Origin: Aquilaria yunnanensis
Taxonomy: Eukaryota; Streptophyta; Magnoliopsida; Malvales; Thymelaeaceae
Direction: 5' to 3'
NCBI GenBank assembly: GCA_039654915.1
Contig: CM077593.1
Coordinates: forward strand, 75,992,501 to 76,056,500
Length of the DNA stretch: 64,000 nt
This document shows positions 22,990 to 33,499 of this stretch, in pieces. Position numbers and translations under genes: made by a program. Each line of letters opens with the position of its first letter. The first letter of the stretch is position 1. Under the pieces are notes generated by a model. That model saw nothing but the letters and a program-made list of their open reading frames with translations, made no database searches and was not told the origin of the DNA.

Positions 22990-23028
22990 ATCCTCATTTT
23001 CTCATTTCTCACAAGGTTAAAGATAGGA

Positions 23029-23658
23029 ATGGAGAAAACCCCAACTCGTAAATCCTGAAGTATTTGTGTATTTTCTGGAGCTTTTCCTGGAAAAGATGAA
23101 GGGTATTTAAAGGCAGGCAACCATTTGGGTAGAGTATTAGCTGAGCGAAAAATACATTTAGTTTATGGAGGAGGTAGTGTCGGATTAATGGGAAGTGTAG
23201 CATCAGCAACATCTTTAGGAGGAAGTCAAGTTTTGGGCATTATCCCTGAACCTTTGAAATTTGTTTCTGGGGGCTTGATTGGAGAAGAATTAGTGGTTAA
23301 AAATTTGCAAGAGCGTGTGTTACAAATGCTTTTAAATGCTGATGCTTTTATCGCTCTACCAGGTGGTTTTGGCACATTGGGAGAAGTCTTTCAAATTGCT
23401 TCCATGGCCCAACTTAATTTGCATAAGAAACCCATTGGGCTGTTGAATGTTAACAATTTCTTTACAGGTTTGATAGCTTTTGTGGATTATGCTATGCAGA
23501 AGAATTTCATATCAAGAGTGGCACGACGAATCATAATATCCGCAACAACTGCTGAAGAATTGCTAGATAAAATGCAAGCTTTTGTTCCTGAACCAGATCC
23601 AGCGATGATCCAGATAGACTGGACACGACAGTCTTTCCCAAACAGTTCCGTCCCATAA
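23029..23658 (+). pseudogene. LOG: LOG-family cytokinin riboside 5'-monophosphate phosphoribohydrolase, one in-frame stop
   Basis: The frame from the ATG at 23029 to TAA at 23656-23658 is 210 codons, the usual length of plant LOG enzymes. LOG releases active cytokinin bases from their nucleotides in the cytosol. Visible signatures are the N-terminal strand SICVFSGAFPG (canonically with Cys where Ser stands), VYGGGSVGLMGS, the ADAFIALPGGFGTLGE motif with PGGFGTLGE at residues 111-119, and KPIGLLNVNNFF. A TGA at codon 10 (23056-23058) is the only break; the next in-frame ATG would remove the Rossmann-fold start. There is no intron, whereas plant LOG genes normally have several, so it may be a retrocopy. 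Its TATA block is shared with ORF B. Call: recent pseudogene, or functional only with readthrough. Confidence 0.85.
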
Positions 23659-24169
23659 TTGTCCTTTACCCGGCCTGTTGAAGCATCGTGGAAGAAGAAG
23701 CGATCTGATCCATTTTTCTTATCCCTTAGTTTTATTATCAGCATTTTCTTTCGTGTTTCAGTTTTTCTTTTCAAGGAATTTCTTTATCTTATAAGATAGT
23801 TTCGTTCATGATGATATTAAAACCATTGGACAAAGCCTTTAGTTTGGAATGGCTGAGTAAAGAGTAATTTTTATTGCTCTTGAGACGCATCCTATTAGGT
23901 CTACTAGGCATGACATTTTGGGGTAGTTAAGCTTCAACCTTATTTGGATGACATATCTCACAAGGGAATCCATATTTGCTAAAGAAAATATTAGATGAAC
24001 CTTGGATATTGATTCCAAACATCCGTTCCCTTTACATAATTTGTCAGTGTTATTGTTATCATCAAGATTCACTCATTTTATCGAAGTCTAAATTTTTGCA
24101 CTCGCCTATCATGAAAATTCACACTTTCGAAGAAAATTATTCCAATTTCAATTACTCTCATATAAATTT
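23659..24169. other. 3' flank of the LOG copy, no gene recognised
   Basis: The first 150 bases are T-rich and could be a 3' untranslated region. The stretch 23880-24000 (gacgcatcctattaggtcta onward) reads like retroelement 3' non-coding sequence. Nothing codes convincingly on either strand. Confidence 0.4.
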
Positions 24170-26315
24170 CACTCGAGTTCCTAAGGAAAGCTCCTTAGCC
24201 TCAAAATCAATTTTCATTCAGCGGTAGGACTACTCCTATCGTCGGGGTACTAAGGATGGAACTTTTGCCTCGAAAATAATCAATTTTACTTTCAACGATA
24301 GGAAAGTTCCTATCGTCGAGGTTCAAGGAGAGTTCCTTAACCTCATTCAAACAATCAATTATCAATTTTTCTTCAACGATAGGAGAGTTCCTATCGTAGA
24401 GGTTCTAAGAGAGTTCCTTAAGCCCCATTCAATCAAATTTTCAACGATAGGAAAGTTCCTATCGTCGAGGTTCTAAGGAGAGTTCCTTAAGCCTCATTCA
24501 ATCAAATTTCCAACGATAGGAAAGTTCCTATCGTCGAGGTTCTAAGGAGAGTTCCTTACGCCTCATTTAATCAAATTTCCAACGATAGGAAAGTTCCTAT
24601 CGTTGAGGTTCTAAGAAGAGTTTCTTAAGCCTCATTCAATCAAATTTCCAACGATAGGAAAGTTCCTATCGTCGAGGTTCTAAGGAGAGTTTCTTAAGCC
24701 TCATTCAATCAAATTTCCAATGATAGGAAAGTTCCTACCGTCGAGGTTCTAAGGAGAGTTCCTTAAGCCTCATTCAATCAAATTTCCAACGAGAGGAAAG
24801 TTCCTATCGTCGAGGTTCTAAGGAGAGTACCTTAAGCCTCATTCAATCAAATTTCCAACGATAAGAAAGTTCCTATCCTCGAGGTTCTAAGGAGAGTTCC
24901 TTAAGCCTCATTCAATCAAATTTCCAATGATAGGAAAGTTCCTATCGTCGAGGTTCTAAGGAGAGTTCCTTAAGCCTCATTCAATCAAATTTCCAACGAT
25001 AGGAAAGTTCCTATCGTCGATGTTCTAAGGAGAGTTCCTTAAGCCTCATTCAATCAAATTTCCAACGATAGGAAAGTTCTTATCGTCGAGGTTCTAAGGA
25101 GAGTTCCTTAAGCCTCATTCAATCAAATTTCCAACGATAGGAAAGTTCCTATCCTCGAGGTTCTAAGGAGAGTTCCTTAAGCCTCATTCAATCAAATTTT
25201 CAACGATAGGAAAGTTCCTATCGTCGAGGTTCTAAGGAGAGTTCCTTAAGCCTCATTCAATTAAATTTCCAACGATAGGAAAGTTCCTATCGTCGAGGTT
25301 CTAAAGAGAGTTCCTCAAGGCTCATTCAATTAAATTTCCAACGATAGGAAAGTTCCTATCGTCGAGGTTTTAAGGAGAGTTCCTTAAGCCTCATTCAATC
25401 AAATTTCCAATGATAGGAAAGTTCTTAACGTCGAGGTTCTAAGGAGAGTTCCTTAAGCCTCATTGAATCAAATTTCGAACGATAGGAAAGTTCCTATCGT
25501 CGAGGTTCTAAGGAGAGTTCCTTAAGCCTCATTCAATCAAATTTCCAACGATAGGAAAGTTCCTATCGTCGAGGTTCTATGGAGAGTTCCTTAAGCCTCA
25601 TTCAATCAAATTTCCAACGATAGGAAAGTTCCTATCGTCGAGGTTCTAAGGAGAGTTCTTTAAGCCTCATTCAATTAAATTTCCAACGATAGGAAAGTTC
25701 CTATCGTCGTGGTTCTAAGGAGAGTTCCTTAAGCCTCATTCAATCAAATTTCCAACGATAGGAAAGTTCCTATCGTCGAGGTTCTAAGGAGAGTTCCTTA
25801 AGCCTCATTCAATCAAATTTCCAACGATAGGAAAGTTCCTATCGTCGAGGTTCTAAGGAGAGTTCCTTAAGCCTCATTCAATCAAATTTCCAACGATAGG
25901 AAAGTTACTATCGTCGAGGTTCTAAGGAGAGTTCCTTAAGCCTCATTCAATCAAATTTCCAGCGATAGGAAAGTTCCTATCCTCGAGGTTCTAAGGAGAG
26001 TTCCTTAAGCCTCGTTCAATCAAATTTCCAACGATAGGAAAGTTCCTATCGTCGAGGTTCTAAGGAGAGTTCCTTAAGCCTCATTCAATTAAATTTCCAA
26101 CGATAGGAGAGTTCCTATCGTCGAGGTTCTAAGGAGAGTTCCTTAAGCCTCATTCAATTAAATTTTCAACGATAGGAGAGTTCCTATCGTCGAGGTTCTA
26201 AGGAGAGTTCCTTAAACCTCATTCAATTAAATCTTCAACGATAGGAGAGTTCCTATCGTAGAGGTTCTAAAAGAGGATTCTTTAACCTCAAAATTTAGGC
26301 AGCGAGAAGGTTCTC
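24170..26315 (+). repeat. 69-bp satellite array with two hairpins per unit, about 30 copies
   Basis: From 24442 to 26236 the start caacgatagg recurs at an exact average period of 69 bp (26 periods, 27 unit starts). Three longer, diverged units precede it (starts near 24217, 24293, 24374). Each unit contains acgataggaa-ag-ttcctatcgt, a perfect 10-bp inverted repeat with a 2-base centre, and taagga-gagt-tcctta, a 6-bp inverted repeat. Then comes agcctcattcaatcaaattt. Edge copies at both ends carry ggagagttcc where the core has ggaaagttcc, so the core was amplified later. It ends 70 bp before a polypurine tract and LTR, so it lies in a retroelement 3' untranslated region. Confidence 0.95.
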
Positions 26316-26381
26316 AATGCCTAGCTAAGCCGGACGAAATTTGGTAACGACTTTGCATACATCATGTCCCATGAAGCATGT

Positions 26382-26394
26382 AAAGGGGGGCAGC
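26382..26394 (+). other. Polypurine tract
   Basis: aaaggggggcagc lies immediately before the LTR start tgttgacacc at 26395. This is the normal position for plus-strand priming in a Ty3/gypsy element. Confidence 0.8.
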
Positions 26395-26799
26395 TGTTGA
26401 CACCTAATTTCGTCCGACTTTCATTAAATTGAATTATTAATTGAAAAAAAATAATATATATATATTATTAGTTTAATGGGGTCATTTTTGTCGTATGGTG
26501 ATAGTTAAAACATATATATAGATAATACATATATATCTGTATGTGTGTATTAATTAAGAAAAATTAATTAAAATTAAAAACAGAAAATTCCTCCCCCAGC
26601 TGAGCCTTCCTGGGGGGGGGGGGGGGGTGAGATATTTTTAGAAGGCTCTAGAGAGGCTTCTCTCCCCTTTTTTTTATTAGCTGTTCTCTCTCTCTCTCTC
26701 CTAGCTGCTCTCTCTCTCTCTCTCCTGGCTGCATCTCTCTCACTGATCTTCTCTCTTCCCTCTCCCTCGAACTCTCCAGCTCAATTTTCTCTCTCCCTC

Positions 26800-27230
26800 C
26801 TCCTCCTTCATCTCCGCCATCTCATCCCTCCGGCCAGCTCCCCCGCCGGTGACTCCCTTCGCCGTCTCGCCTTGCGCCCAGCCTCCTGCTCGCGCTGCTG
26901 TTCTTCCCTCGCGTCGCGCTGCCGCTCCACGCACCTCTCCCTCCGCCGCGCACCACATCACCCTCCTCCCCTACAGCGCCTCCTCCCCTGCCGCGTGCCA
27001 TTTGCTAACCCTCCCTCGCCGTCGCATCGGAAGTCTCCCGCGTCACCGCTCCACCTCTTCCTCGCGTCTCCAGCCCAGCCTCTTGCTCGCGCTGTTGCTC
27101 TTCCCTCGCGTCGCGCTGCCCCGTCGGACGCTCTGCCAGCCTCCCATGCCACTACTCCACCCTCCTCACGTCCCGCCTCCCTTGCGCCATCGTTCTCTCG
27201 GTCGCAACCTCCCAGCCACTGACGAAGACG
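26800..27230 (+). promoter_or_regulatory. CpG-rich block inside the LTR with a 198-bp duplication
   Basis: The base composition changes sharply to C/G-rich inside an AT-rich LTR. gcccagcctc and the following gctcgcgctg, cttccctcgcgtcgcgctgc occur at 26875 and again at 27073, offset 198 bp. Open frames in it are Pro/Arg/Ser-rich composition artefacts, not recognised proteins. Given its place after CT-rich tracts it may be the transcribed leader (R/U5) of the LTR; this is inference. Confidence 0.5.
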
Positions 27231-27636
27231 AAGAGCAGATTTCGTTTTTTACTAAGTCAAAGACTGTTCTTTTACCTTTTTTTAGTAAAATCTTCGTTTA
27301 GTCCTTAGCTTTCTTTGTTTTGTTCATTTAAGTCACTAACATATTTCATGTTGCAGATTAACCCCCAACAGCAAGATTTTCATTATTCATACTTTTCTTT
27401 GTTTTCTTTATTAATATTGGTTTGACCTTACATTAAATTTGATCATTGAATTGACATAGGAAAACAATATAGGATTTTGATTTGATATGTATATTCATGT
27501 ATATTTATTGGATTTTAGAATAGTTTAATTTTCATTCTTGTAATATATTAAATGTGTACCAAATTATTGGTTAAGAAATACTTAAATGTTTGCAAATCTG
27601 TTCTTAGTAGGTTTGATAAAATCCTAAGACGGATCA

Positions 27637-28214
27637 TATCCATGTCCGGGTGGTCTGGCAAGATCCATGGTTTGGATATTAAAAAAATTAAAATTAAATA
27701 ACGAAAATCCAAATCGCAAATCAGTAAGTTATAATATCCATGTCCGGGTGGTCTGATAAGATCCATGGTTTGGATAATCATCTAAAAACCTTACAAAACA
27801 ATAACAAAAAAATCATTTAATAAGCACAACATCCGTCGCCAATCCAATCGTCCACCGCTGCGCGATATTAAATCAAAGGCCAAATCCGATCGTGAACCTA
27901 CGCCTCGATTAAAAGTCAATTCAAATTCACGGTACAATTCCTTTTTAATCCTCTAATTTTTTCTATTTCATTTATACAAATCACTAACCTTTTTATTATT
28001 TCTGCAGAACTAACAATAATCTTTATATGTTTATTATTATTATTATTATTATTATTGATATTATTATTATTCCATTCAGGTCACTAACCTTTTAATTTTC
28101 GCAGAACTAACTTTACTAACTAATTTTTGTTGTTATTATTAATATTATTATCATCACTAACCTTTTAATTTTTGCAGAACTTTACTAACTTTACTAACTT
28201 TACTAACAACTAAC

Positions 28215-28246
<32 letters not shown>

Positions 28247-29235
28247 GTATTCTTATTATAATTCATGGAAGGTTATACCTCCTATTTATTTAAGTGGATG
28301 GCCAAAAAGCCCCACTTTATTTATTCATTTATTATCTTTTAATATTCCTTTATTTACTTTATGTGCTTTCTCTTTATTTATTTGCATATGTTATTTAATT
28401 TGTGCAATTTTTTAAGTGGATGGCCAAAAAGCCCCACTTAATTTATTCATCTTTTAATATTCCTTCATTTATTTTATGTGTTTTCTCTTTATTTATTTGC
28501 ATGTGTTATTTAATTTATGCACCTTTTATTTTTAAATGGATGTCCAAACCAAAAAAAAAAAAACCTCCACTTTACTTTATTTATTTATTTTCATTTAATT
28601 TACTTTATGTAAAAATTTTATTTTATGGTTAAATTTATTTCATTTATTACACCCTTAGCCATAAAAAAATAAAAAATAAATAAATAATAACAAATTAAAA
28701 GAAGAGTTTTTTTATGTGAATAATTAACCTTATTTCCTTATCTTTTTAGGGTTAATCAAGAATTTTTCTTTTACAACAAAGCCCCCATCCTCTATTATTT
28801 TGGAACACATATTTTTTATTTATTTCTTCAAAAAGTTAACCATTTATTCCCTTTTTATTAAAATTATTAAACAAGCATAATTAAATAATTCCAAAAAAAA
28901 ATACAAATCAATTCTTTTTAAATATATCTTTAAAGTAATGATATTTAAAAATTTAAGGAAGATAGAAATAATAATAAAATATTAAAAATAATAAAAATTA
29001 TGATTAAAATTAATAATTAATTAAATAAACAATTAATAAAAAAATTTAAACTCCATGTCCGGGTGATCCGATAGGATTCATGGCTTGGAGAAAATACAAA
29101 CTTTTAATTAAATAAATTAAATAAATACAAAGATAAAAATTCATATTCATTAGAATTTATGATATGGATTAAATTATTTAAAATTTCATCAAATTCTGTA
29201 TCCGGGTCACTCGGCAGAGTTTATGGTTCGGAATT
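27637..29235 (+). repeat. Dispersed 40-bp units inside the LTR
   Basis: Units of the form ccatgtccgggtggtctg followed by agatccatggtttgga occur at 27637-27678 and 27734-27776, more diverged at 29051-29090 and 29194-29235, with a trace near 29290. A second motif, ggatggccaaaaagccccac, occurs near 28294, 28411 and, diverged, 28530. TTA microsatellites lie at 28033-28060 and 28218-28245. Confidence 0.7.
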
Positions 29236-29631
29236 ATCAAATTTTATACAAATTAATTACTAAAGATTTTAAAACCCGTATTAATTTAAAAATCCACATC
29301 CGACTAATTTAGTTAAAATTTCTAGTTTGAGAAGTAACTGAATTTTTTTTAAAGCAAAGCAAAACAAAATTAAAATCAACTAAGGTACCAATTTTTGAGC
29401 GTTTTAACAAAGTTGTTTTAACGTAACCGTACTCCCGAACCTCGAACTCTCGCAGATCAATTTTAAGGTGTCCAATCGACCTGAGCGAAAACCGATTGGT
29501 GGCGACTCCCAAAAAACGGCCCGCACGTTGCCACAAATATAATAATTTAATGGATAGTAGCAGCTTAAAGGTCCCTGTAGTATTGAACAATATTCCCCAA
29601 TTGAAATTCTGGTGCATGCTATCCTAACTGA

Positions 29632-30913
29632 ATATCTTCTATTATATATATTTTATTTATATTTGATAAATTATAATGAGAAAAATTAGAATATATATAT
29701 AATGTGTAAAAATAAATTATTAAATAAATTATATAATCTTAAAATAATATTCTAATTTTTTTTTTTGTGAAAATGGTAATAATATGCGATATGATATACC
29801 ATGCGATATACCTTAAAAATTTTGGATGCGGTATATTTAGCGTTAATGGTATTTAATAACTTAGTGGCAAGTGATAGATAGTGATCGTATAATTACAGAA
29901 AACCAGTAAAGTCTAAGTAGCTATTCTGATAATCTAATAGCAAGCGCGAAACAATATAAAAATCTACAACAGGGAGAGTACTTCGCTGGAGATAATTTCT
30001 TTGATAAAAGCAATCTCATTCTTTTGGATTTCCAGGCGAGTTGGCCGATCTTCTTCGAACTTTGATATATGGTGTTTAAATCCTGTCATGTTTCTTTAGG
30101 CTTCGCTATCTCAAACTTCTAAGGTGGGACGGTTTGTTTTGTCCCTAGCTTCTTCCATGGAATTAAATACTGTGGTATACCATGTGGTATATCGCTTATC
30201 GCAGATAAGTAATATTCAGTATAAATATTTTTACATTTTATCATTTTTTCAGGTATATCATGGTATTTTATTGTATTTTATATATCACTCAATTTTTGTG
30301 TATATTTTATCTGAAAACTGTGGTATATAGCAAATACAGCAAGATATGTACCGTAATATTTTACTTTTCACAAATGCATGTGAGATTTTTTTTTCTGTCA
30401 TTTTACATCAAAATATCATAAATATATAAAACATTAAAATATAATTAATACACATATCATAAAATAAATATTTACTACTTTTATTTTTTTGATTACTTTT
30501 TTTGGTTAACATAAAAATTTAATGGTTATTTTGAGCCACATAGGAACTCAATGTAGTATTAGAAAATGTATTGTTACTATTAAAGTATTATTTTTTCTCT
30601 TATATCAATAAATTATATTTTTTTCTGAGTATTATTTATTTTTCTCTATATATACAACTTTTTTTTTAATGTTTTTTGTATTAGAAAAATATCTTCTATC
30701 ATATATATTTTATTTATATTTGAAAAATTATGATGAGAAAACTTAGAATACGTATGAAATGTGTAAATTTTTTTTTTAATTTATGTTATCTTAAAATAAT
30801 ATTCTAACATTTATTTTTTTTATAAAAATGGTAAACATATACAATGTAGTATATCATGCAATATACTTTAAAAATTTAAGGCACAGTATATTTAGTGGTA
30901 ACGATATTTAACA
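29632..30913 (+). repeat. Two direct copies of a 230-bp AT-rich repeat flanking 0.8 kb
   Basis: 29632-29870 and 30689-30913 run in parallel: atatcttctat, tatatattttatttatattt, agaat, aatgtgtaaa, cttaaaataatattctaa, then a TATACC-type palindrome and tttagtggtaacgatattta. The intervening DNA (about 30165-30360) has more gtggtataccatgtggtata palindromes. A third copy is inverted at 15690-16070. The arrangement could be an element bounded by direct repeats, but no coding sequence is inside. Confidence 0.6.
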
Positions 30914-31949
30914 CCCTGGCTTTTTCTACTAGCTTCTTGCTGAATTGCCGGTTTTCGAATTAACCATTTCAAGTCAATTTTTTTTGAATTTTATGAAGGA
31001 TAATTTATTTGATGAAAAATTTCGCATTTAACACGCTATATTGGACAGGTGTGTAATTTAAATCTGGAAAGTTCTATATGGAGCCACGGGTGCGACCGTA
31101 AGGAACAGTTAACATGAGAAAGGATGATCGAGACTTAACGAGGCCTCACACTCGTTTGACTGCAGGACTTGTGTCTATGGGATTTAAGAAAGGAAAAAAA
31201 AGAATAAAAATAAAAGTTAAAAGCCCGGTTCCTTTCAAATTTATAAAATATATTATTTTCATTTCTACTTATTTTTTTAAAAGTAATACTCTATCTACAT
31301 AATAAATACTTAAATAATATTTTTTCAATGGAAAAAATATGAATTTTTCCGCTAAAACATCCAAAACACAGAAAAGATAATAGGAATACTTACCTTTTGG
31401 AAAAATCTTTTAAAGTTGGTGTTTAAGTTCTTTAAGAATTAATAGTAATCACTATATATAGAAAAAAACACTCTTCATCACTTTTTAAAAATCACATTGA
31501 AATAATTTTTAACTGAAGTAGGATTTCATAATCCGGTCGGCTTAATATATATATTTTTTATTTTTTGGTACATATGAGAAAAAGAAGATGCTTTTAAGAA
31601 ATTGAATATCATTTCCCGTGTAATAAGGAGAAACCTTATTCGATAGTGCAATTAAGCGCCAATTAATTCCAATTGAAGTAAAAGGTACGGGTGTCCCCCG
31701 GAAATCATTTAGCCCATAAAACTAAATAAATTGATTTGCATCAAACCAAATGGCATATGGTCTTATGCTGTTTTGGTTACAGTTCGGGTATAAAAAAGCT
31801 TAAAACCTAATATTACACAATGTGATTGCGGTTTTTTAGGGTTATAATCAGTAAAAATCGCGCCAAGCAGATTATCTTTTGTTTCATTCAATAGGTATTC
31901 AACAGCCAAACTAGTTTAGAGCTTGACAAGTAATGAAGAGTTCTCATCA
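30914..31949. other. AT-rich intergenic DNA, nothing recognised
   Basis: No repeat partner in the window and no protein signature were found. A short GC-richer stretch at 31080-31190 has an open frame of 62 codons, but it matches no known motif. Confidence 0.4.
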
Positions 31950-32628
31950 AAATAACTTTTGAAGGTGTTTGACTCTCATTTAGCTCCAAACGGACAGCAG
32001 CTACTGGAGTTCAAATGGAACAATTGGTGTTCACTTAAAGTGATTTTTTTTTTTTTTTTGCATGGAAGGCGGCTCAACATCATACCTACAAGGATGACAC
32101 TTTCTTCTAGAGGAATCCATCTCATTGACACCATTTGCCCACTGTGCAAGGATGACCTTTAGGACGTTGATCACCTACTTCTTTCTTGGAGAGTCTTGGG
32201 TTTGGTCTGGACAACCATTCATGCATGGCAGGATGCAACTACTCAGGATTTAGGAATTTTTCTCAGCTGCTTAACCTCCATTCATCCATCGCAAGTAGTA
32301 CAAGTGAAGGTAAACTTTGGGATGCTACCATCGAAGCAACTCGTTGGGTTCTTTGGTTGATAAGAAATGATCTCATTTTCAACAATAAACCTCTTAACCT
32401 TATAGGGATCATCTTGTCAATCAAGTCACTTTCTTATTTTATGGAATTCAAATAAGTCATGGAAGCATTCTTCTTTATTTGATGAGTGGCTTTTAAATCC
32501 ATCCTTATCCTTGTAAGTTTGTCAAGCAAGACTGGAACTAAAGTGGTTTAGGGACTTGCTGTACATCTTATCTCCAACTGCTTGCTGGTTTTAATAATAT
32601 TCCCTTATTGTTGATAAAAAAAACTCAT
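31950..32628 (+). pseudogene. LINE 3' end with zf-RVT domain and poly(A)
   Basis: About 32063-32200 gives HGRRLNIIPTRMTLSSRGIH then CPLCKDDLxDVDHLLLSW with one stop (x). This is the zinc-binding zf-RVT region that follows RT in plant L1-type LINEs. The remaining sequence to about 32600 continues with fragments such as WDATIEATRWVLWLIRNDLI, typical of the part just before the end. It finishes at ttgttgataaaaaaaa (32609-32625), a plausible poly(A) tail. It is truncated at the 5' end. Confidence 0.7.
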
Positions 32629-32924
32629 ATAAACTAATCCCACTTTAAACCCAGAAGTCTAACCAACCTAAATCCTATTTTTATGATCCTAATCCATCTC
32701 AATAAACAATAGTCAAATCAATAATAATGTACAACTCTTTCACCATAGTCCCCAATAGTCCCTCTTACCTTTCGTTTGTTTGCTGCCTTGTTTTGCTTCA
32801 TCCATTTCTAATTTCTTAGAATTGAAGGATTCCATTTTATTTCTTCAAAAGTTGTTGGAATATTGTGAATCATGATGTCATTAGATTTGTGAAAAATTTT
32901 GAAGCAACAGGAAAGCTAGGTAAA

Positions 32925-33055
32925 GGAAAAAATTATACTTGCTTGAATGATTATAGGCCAACTAGATTGATGGGCTCTATGCATAAAATTACCAAAATTC
33001 TGGCAAATAGGTCAAGGAACAAGATGCATACGTGATGCAAGACCGCACAGGAAAC
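32925..33055 (+). pseudogene. LINE reverse transcriptase fragment
   Basis: GKGKNYTCLNDYRPTRLMGS then MHKITKILANRSRNKM is the conserved start of the RT domain of plant LINEs (DYRP motif and the K-LANR segment). It lies downstream of the LINE 3' end at 31950-32628 on the same strand. The order is therefore wrong for one element, so this is a separate truncated copy or a rearrangement. Confidence 0.7.
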
Positions 33056-33490
33056 ACCCCAAGATTGGTATCAAGTTTCACAAACACTTACTTTTGGACT
33101 AGATAGATTGATTGACAGACATAGATCACACAGGTCTTTGGATGCCAAGCTAAACTTGTATAGAACTCATGAGAGATTGCTCCACTAGCAAGAAAAATAT
33201 TATTGATCGAATTCTGAATGATACAAGAAAGCTGACAGCTTTAAATAAGAACAATTTGGCCTTAAGTCTCATAAAACCTTAAACCTTATTAAACTAAGTT
33301 GTTGGGCTCTTAATAAACCCTATTGGACTAGGTTGCACTCTAAAGGGCTATAATCTGGGTCTAAAGTGTGTCTCCCACAAAACATGTGCTAAAAAGAGTT
33401 CCAAGACATAAATAAAATTGAAATACACATAAATAGTCTGGATCAAACTTAGATAAGCAAATAAATGTTGAATAATGCTGAATAGCTTAT
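33056..33490. other. Unassigned sequence, possibly LTR-like
   Basis: No coding signature. It contains retroelement-like non-coding text between the LINE fragment and the truncated 3' edge of the minus-strand gypsy element. No LTR partner was found. Confidence 0.3.
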
Positions 33491-33499
33491 GGGGGGCTC

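Larger units (their letters stand above)
26395..29535 (+). repeat. 3.1-kb LTR of a Ty3/gypsy element (3' LTR)
   Basis: It starts TGTTGACACCTAATTTCGTC after a polypurine tract. It ends near 29535, shortly after ccgattggtggcgactccc, a sequence that marks the right end of many long plant gypsy LTRs. Inside are a 16-G run (26612-26627), CT-dinucleotide tracts (26685-26735), a CpG-rich block (26800-27230), degenerate ccatgtccgggtggtctg units and TTA microsatellites. No matching 5' LTR lies in the window. The gag at 16905 is on the same strand, but 8 kb of unusual sequence separates them, so membership in one element is unproven. The right boundary is uncertain by a few bases. Confidence 0.75.

Noticed and set aside
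24170..26315. CRISPR-like array (palindromic repeat at regular spacing)
   Set aside because: The whole 69-bp unit is conserved, including the part between palindromes, so there are no unique spacers. The context is a plant retroelement 3' end, so it is a satellite.
26849..27301. Open frames of 116-150 codons, Pro/Arg/Ser-rich
   Set aside because: They are open in several frames and both strands because the stretch is GC-rich and stop-poor. They lie inside an LTR and show no domain.
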